Shown: piece by piece, positions 5,810 through 6,757 of the stretch
Numbering within the stretch: the stretch's first letter is position 1
Layout of the letters: every line of letters begins with the position of its first letter
NCBI GenBank assembly: GCA_934167135.1
Contig: CAKPKI010000092.1
Location: 1 to 6,757 of the forward strand
Origin: an uncultured Clostridia bacterium
GTDB taxonomy: Bacteria > Bacillota > Clostridia > TANB77 > CAG-508
Direction of reading: 5' to 3'
Length of the DNA: 6,757 nucleotides
Notes under the pieces: model-generated
The model's input: the letters and a program-made list of their open reading frames with translations, nothing else
Told to the model about the DNA's origin: nothing
Databases searched by the model: none
Translations under genes and position numbers: made by a program

Positions 5810-6121
5810 CTAATTTATAATATGTTTTTTATCTTTTACCTCCAATTTTGATTCATCAATTCCTCCTACTTGTAAAAGATCATAAAATTTATAACTTTTT
5901 AATACTTTATTCTTTGAATCATAAGCCTTGATACCTGTTAAATGAGAAATCCACCTTGATATTGTGCTTTGACTAACTCCATATAAATTAGAAAAATATC
6001 TATTACTCGCAAAACCATATCCTTCCTTATTACTTAATGCTTGAATTTTCTTTGTAATATTTTATTTTACAATTTCGTTATTAAATCTTATTATATTTTC
6101 TAATTCATTTACTTCAATCAT
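5810..6121 (-). pseudogene. broken winged helix-turn-helix protein (replication-initiator or regulator remnant)
   Basis: The reading frame starts at the ATG 6121-6119, with GGAG as ribosome binding site, and ends at TAG 5812-5810, spanning 103 amino-acid positions. Codon 20 is TAA (6064-6062) and interrupts the frame. After it the frame continues with recognisable sequence: KKIQALSNKEGYGFASNRYF, then SNLYGVSQSTISRWISHLTG, where GVSQSTISRWISHL looks like the recognition helix. The ALSNKEGY..ASNRYF pattern followed by a GVS.xTISRW helix resembles the helix-turn-helix domain near the N-terminus of plasmid or ICE replication-initiator and phage regulator proteins. The remainder of such proteins is missing, so it is also truncated. 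No good alternative start exists after the stop. It lies between an orphan leader and a tRNA cluster, consistent with a decayed mobile element. A sequencing error at the TAA cannot be excluded. Confidence 0.6.
5831..5880. repeat. 9-bp inverted repeat within the pseudogene tail
   Basis: ATCTTTTAC (5831-5839) and GTAAAAGAT (5872-5880) are perfect inverted copies separated by 32 nt. They flank the last codons of the broken helix-turn-helix frame, where GGAGGAATTGATG on the minus strand also looks like a start of a further, now truncated, reading frame. It may be coincidence in AT-rich DNA. Confidence 0.3.
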
Positions 6122-6141
6122 TTTTGTCTCCAAAAAAAAGA

Positions 6142-6164
6142 CCAATAGCATTTTATACTATTGG
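6142..6164 (-). terminator. rho-independent terminator candidate
   Basis: CTATTGG (6158-6164) and CCAATAG (6142-6148) form a perfect 7-bp stem with a 9-nt loop. On the minus strand it is followed by TC and T8 (6138-6131), the hallmark of a terminator. It would stop transcription coming from the tRNA operon before the helix-turn-helix pseudogene. Confidence 0.6.
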
Positions 6165-6173
6165 AAAAATAAA

Positions 6174-6200
6174 AAATGTATTAAATCTAATAATACATTT
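6174..6200. repeat. perfect 10-bp inverted repeat (hairpin)
   Basis: AAATGTATTA (6174-6183) and TAATACATTT (6191-6200) are perfect complements around a 7-nt loop. It has no strong U-run on either side. It lies in the AT-rich spacer 6165-6330, where I see no gene. Confidence 0.5.
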
Positions 6201-6289
6201 TCTATTATATATTTTACACCTTTATTTATTTTTAATCTATATATTTGCCCTAGTTAATACCCTAATTATATACCCTATTTTGATATTTT

Positions 6290-6318
6290 ACATGATTTTT
6301 GAAACAAAAAAATCATGT
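6290..6318. repeat. perfect 11-bp inverted repeat downstream of tRNA-Phe
   Basis: ACATGATTTTT (6290-6300) and AAAAATCATGT (6308-6318) pair perfectly around a 7-nt loop, 12 nt beyond the CCA end of tRNA-Phe. The expected U-run after the stem is missing on the minus strand, so it is at most a weak terminator or a processing/protection structure. Confidence 0.5.
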
Positions 6319-6330
6319 AGAAAAACTTTA

Positions 6331-6406
6331 TGGTGCCTCGAACGGGAATCGAACCAGTGACACAGGGATTTTCAGTCCCTTGCTCTACCAACTGAGCTAT
6401 CGAGGC
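6331..6406 (-). tRNA. tRNA-Phe(GAA)
   Basis: This 76-nt tRNA has acceptor GCCTCGA pairing with TCGAGGC, discriminator A and an encoded CCA (6333-6331). The anticodon stem AGGGA/TCCCT holds the loop CTGAAAA, giving anticodon GAA. The T-arm is ACTGG-TTCGATT-CCCGT, which contains one T-C mismatch in the middle of the stem. It is the last tRNA of the Val-Asp-Phe operon, 30 nt after tRNA-Asp. Confidence 0.95.
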
Positions 6407-6436
6407 ATCTATATAAGATATTAATATATAAAAAAA

Positions 6437-6513
6437 TGGCGACCTGGAACGGGCTCGAACCGTCGACCTCTAGCGTGACAGGCTAGCGTTCTAACCAACT
6501 GAACTACCAGGCC
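6437..6513 (-). tRNA. tRNA-Asp(GTC)
   Basis: This 77-nt tRNA has acceptor GGCCTGG pairing with CCAGGTC (one G-U pair), discriminator G73 as expected for Asp, and an encoded CCA. The anticodon arm CTAGC-CTGTCAC-GCTAG gives anticodon GTC, and the T-loop is TTCGAGC. It is the second gene of the operon, 8 nt after tRNA-Val. Confidence 0.96.
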
Positions 6514-6521
6514 GTAAAACA

Positions 6522-6597
6522 TGGTGGTCGCTATAGGGCTCGAACCTATGACCCTCTGCTTGTAAGGCAGATGCTCTCCCAGCTGAGCTAAGCGACC
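6522..6597 (-). tRNA. tRNA-Val(TAC)
   Basis: This 76-nt tRNA has acceptor GGTCGCT pairing with AGCGACC, discriminator A and an encoded CCA. The anticodon arm TCTGC-CTTACAA-GCAGA gives anticodon TAC. The T-arm ATAGG-TTCGAGC-CCTAT is perfect. It is the first gene of the tRNA operon, close behind its promoter. Confidence 0.96.
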
Positions 6598-6616
6598 ATG
6601 TCTTTCGACAAGACTA

Positions 6617-6645
6617 AGTATACTATGTTTTTTAATTATTGTCAA
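6617..6645 (-). promoter_or_regulatory. consensus sigma-A promoter of the tRNA operon
   Basis: On the minus strand TTGACA (6645-6640), a 17-nt spacer and TATACT (6622-6617) precede tRNA-Val by about 19 nt. The -35 box is perfect and the -10 has one mismatch, as expected for a strong stable-RNA promoter. Confidence 0.85.
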
Positions 6646-6687
6646 TACTTTTTTGAAATTTTTTTATTTTTTTTATTTTTCGCTATT

Positions 6688-6757
6688 TTAGTCTATTGTT
6701 GTACTTGTTTTTCCTGTTCCAACAACATTTTCTTGCAAAGACCTCCATGTATTACAG
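6688..6757 (-). CDS. possible C-terminus of an unidentified protein (partial)
   Basis: One minus-strand frame stays open from the right edge for 22 codons and ends at TAA (6690-6688). It reads CNTWRSLQENVVGTGKTSTT and then ID. A second frame is also open until a nearby TAG, so the choice is uncertain. I prefer the first because it reads like a natural protein tail. The family is not recognisable. No terminator is visible between it and the tRNA promoter; the spacer is mostly A/T runs. Confidence 0.35.
   Translation of the reverse strand, partial: CNTWRSLQENVVGTGKTSTTID

Noticed and set aside
6331..6350. Duplicate of the tRNA-Phe 3' end elsewhere in the window as an attachment site
   Set aside because: By eye I found no second copy of the tRNA 3' sequence, so integration at this tRNA is not supported within the window.
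6124..6360. Hydrophobic plus-strand frame ending inside tRNA-Phe
   Set aside because: It starts at a TTG with no ribosome binding site, is made of AT-rich spacer with hairpins, and runs into the tRNA antisense strand.
6421..6645. 74-codon minus-strand frame
   Set aside because: It is the translation of tRNA-Asp and tRNA-Val with their promoter region.
6700..6730. GTGKTST in the right-edge frame as a P-loop
   Set aside because: It lies within the last ten residues before the stop, so no NTPase fold could follow. It is most likely chance.

Overview
The window looks like part of a low-GC Firmicutes genome, probably an uncultured gut Clostridia. Nearly all of it is very AT-rich. Shine-Dalgarno sites are strong (GGAGG type), promoters match the sigma-A consensus, TGA is used as a stop, and a Val-Asp-Phe tRNA cluster has encoded CCA ends. 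The exception is about the first 95 bases, which are clearly GC-richer and carry the start of a lipoprotein gene from what looks like a different genome. That edge is best read as an assembly or library chimera.

Layout: (1) 1-88, minus: N-terminus of a lipoprotein. (2) about 96-2576, minus: a two-gene operon. A signal-peptide, two-membrane-segment VirB2/TrbC-like small protein is followed 3 nt later by a large CpaE/ParA-like ATPase-fold protein. The latter has a pseudo-receiver-like start, a Q-rich linker, two AT-hook-like motifs, six LPGF repeats and a lysine-less P-loop. Its frame stays open to the left edge. (3) 2577-2824: divergent promoters. (4) 2825-2959, plus: a 44-residue unknown protein, then a hairpin and a bidirectional terminator. 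(5) 3173-5574, minus: a 729-residue protein with a transglutaminase-like Cys-His-Asp triad, translationally coupled (ATGA overlap) to a 71-residue basic protein. (6) 5575-5795: divergent promoters and a structured plus-strand leader. Mutually exclusive hairpins there can mask or free a strong ribosome binding site that serves only a 7-codon ORF. (7) 5810-6121, minus: a helix-turn-helix pseudogene with an in-frame TAA. (8) 6142-6318: three perfect hairpins in AT-rich spacer. (9) 6331-6645, minus: tRNA-Val, tRNA-Asp and tRNA-Phe behind a consensus promoter. (10) 6688-6757: possibly the end of another minus-strand gene.

The operon at the left suggests a membrane-associated secretion, pilus or conjugation-type machine. 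The coupled transglutaminase-like/small-protein pair is the best candidate for an undescribed system: an enzyme with a possible dedicated partner or substrate. The degraded helix-turn-helix gene and orphan leader beside the tRNA cluster suggest remnants of a mobile element, but no att duplication was found.
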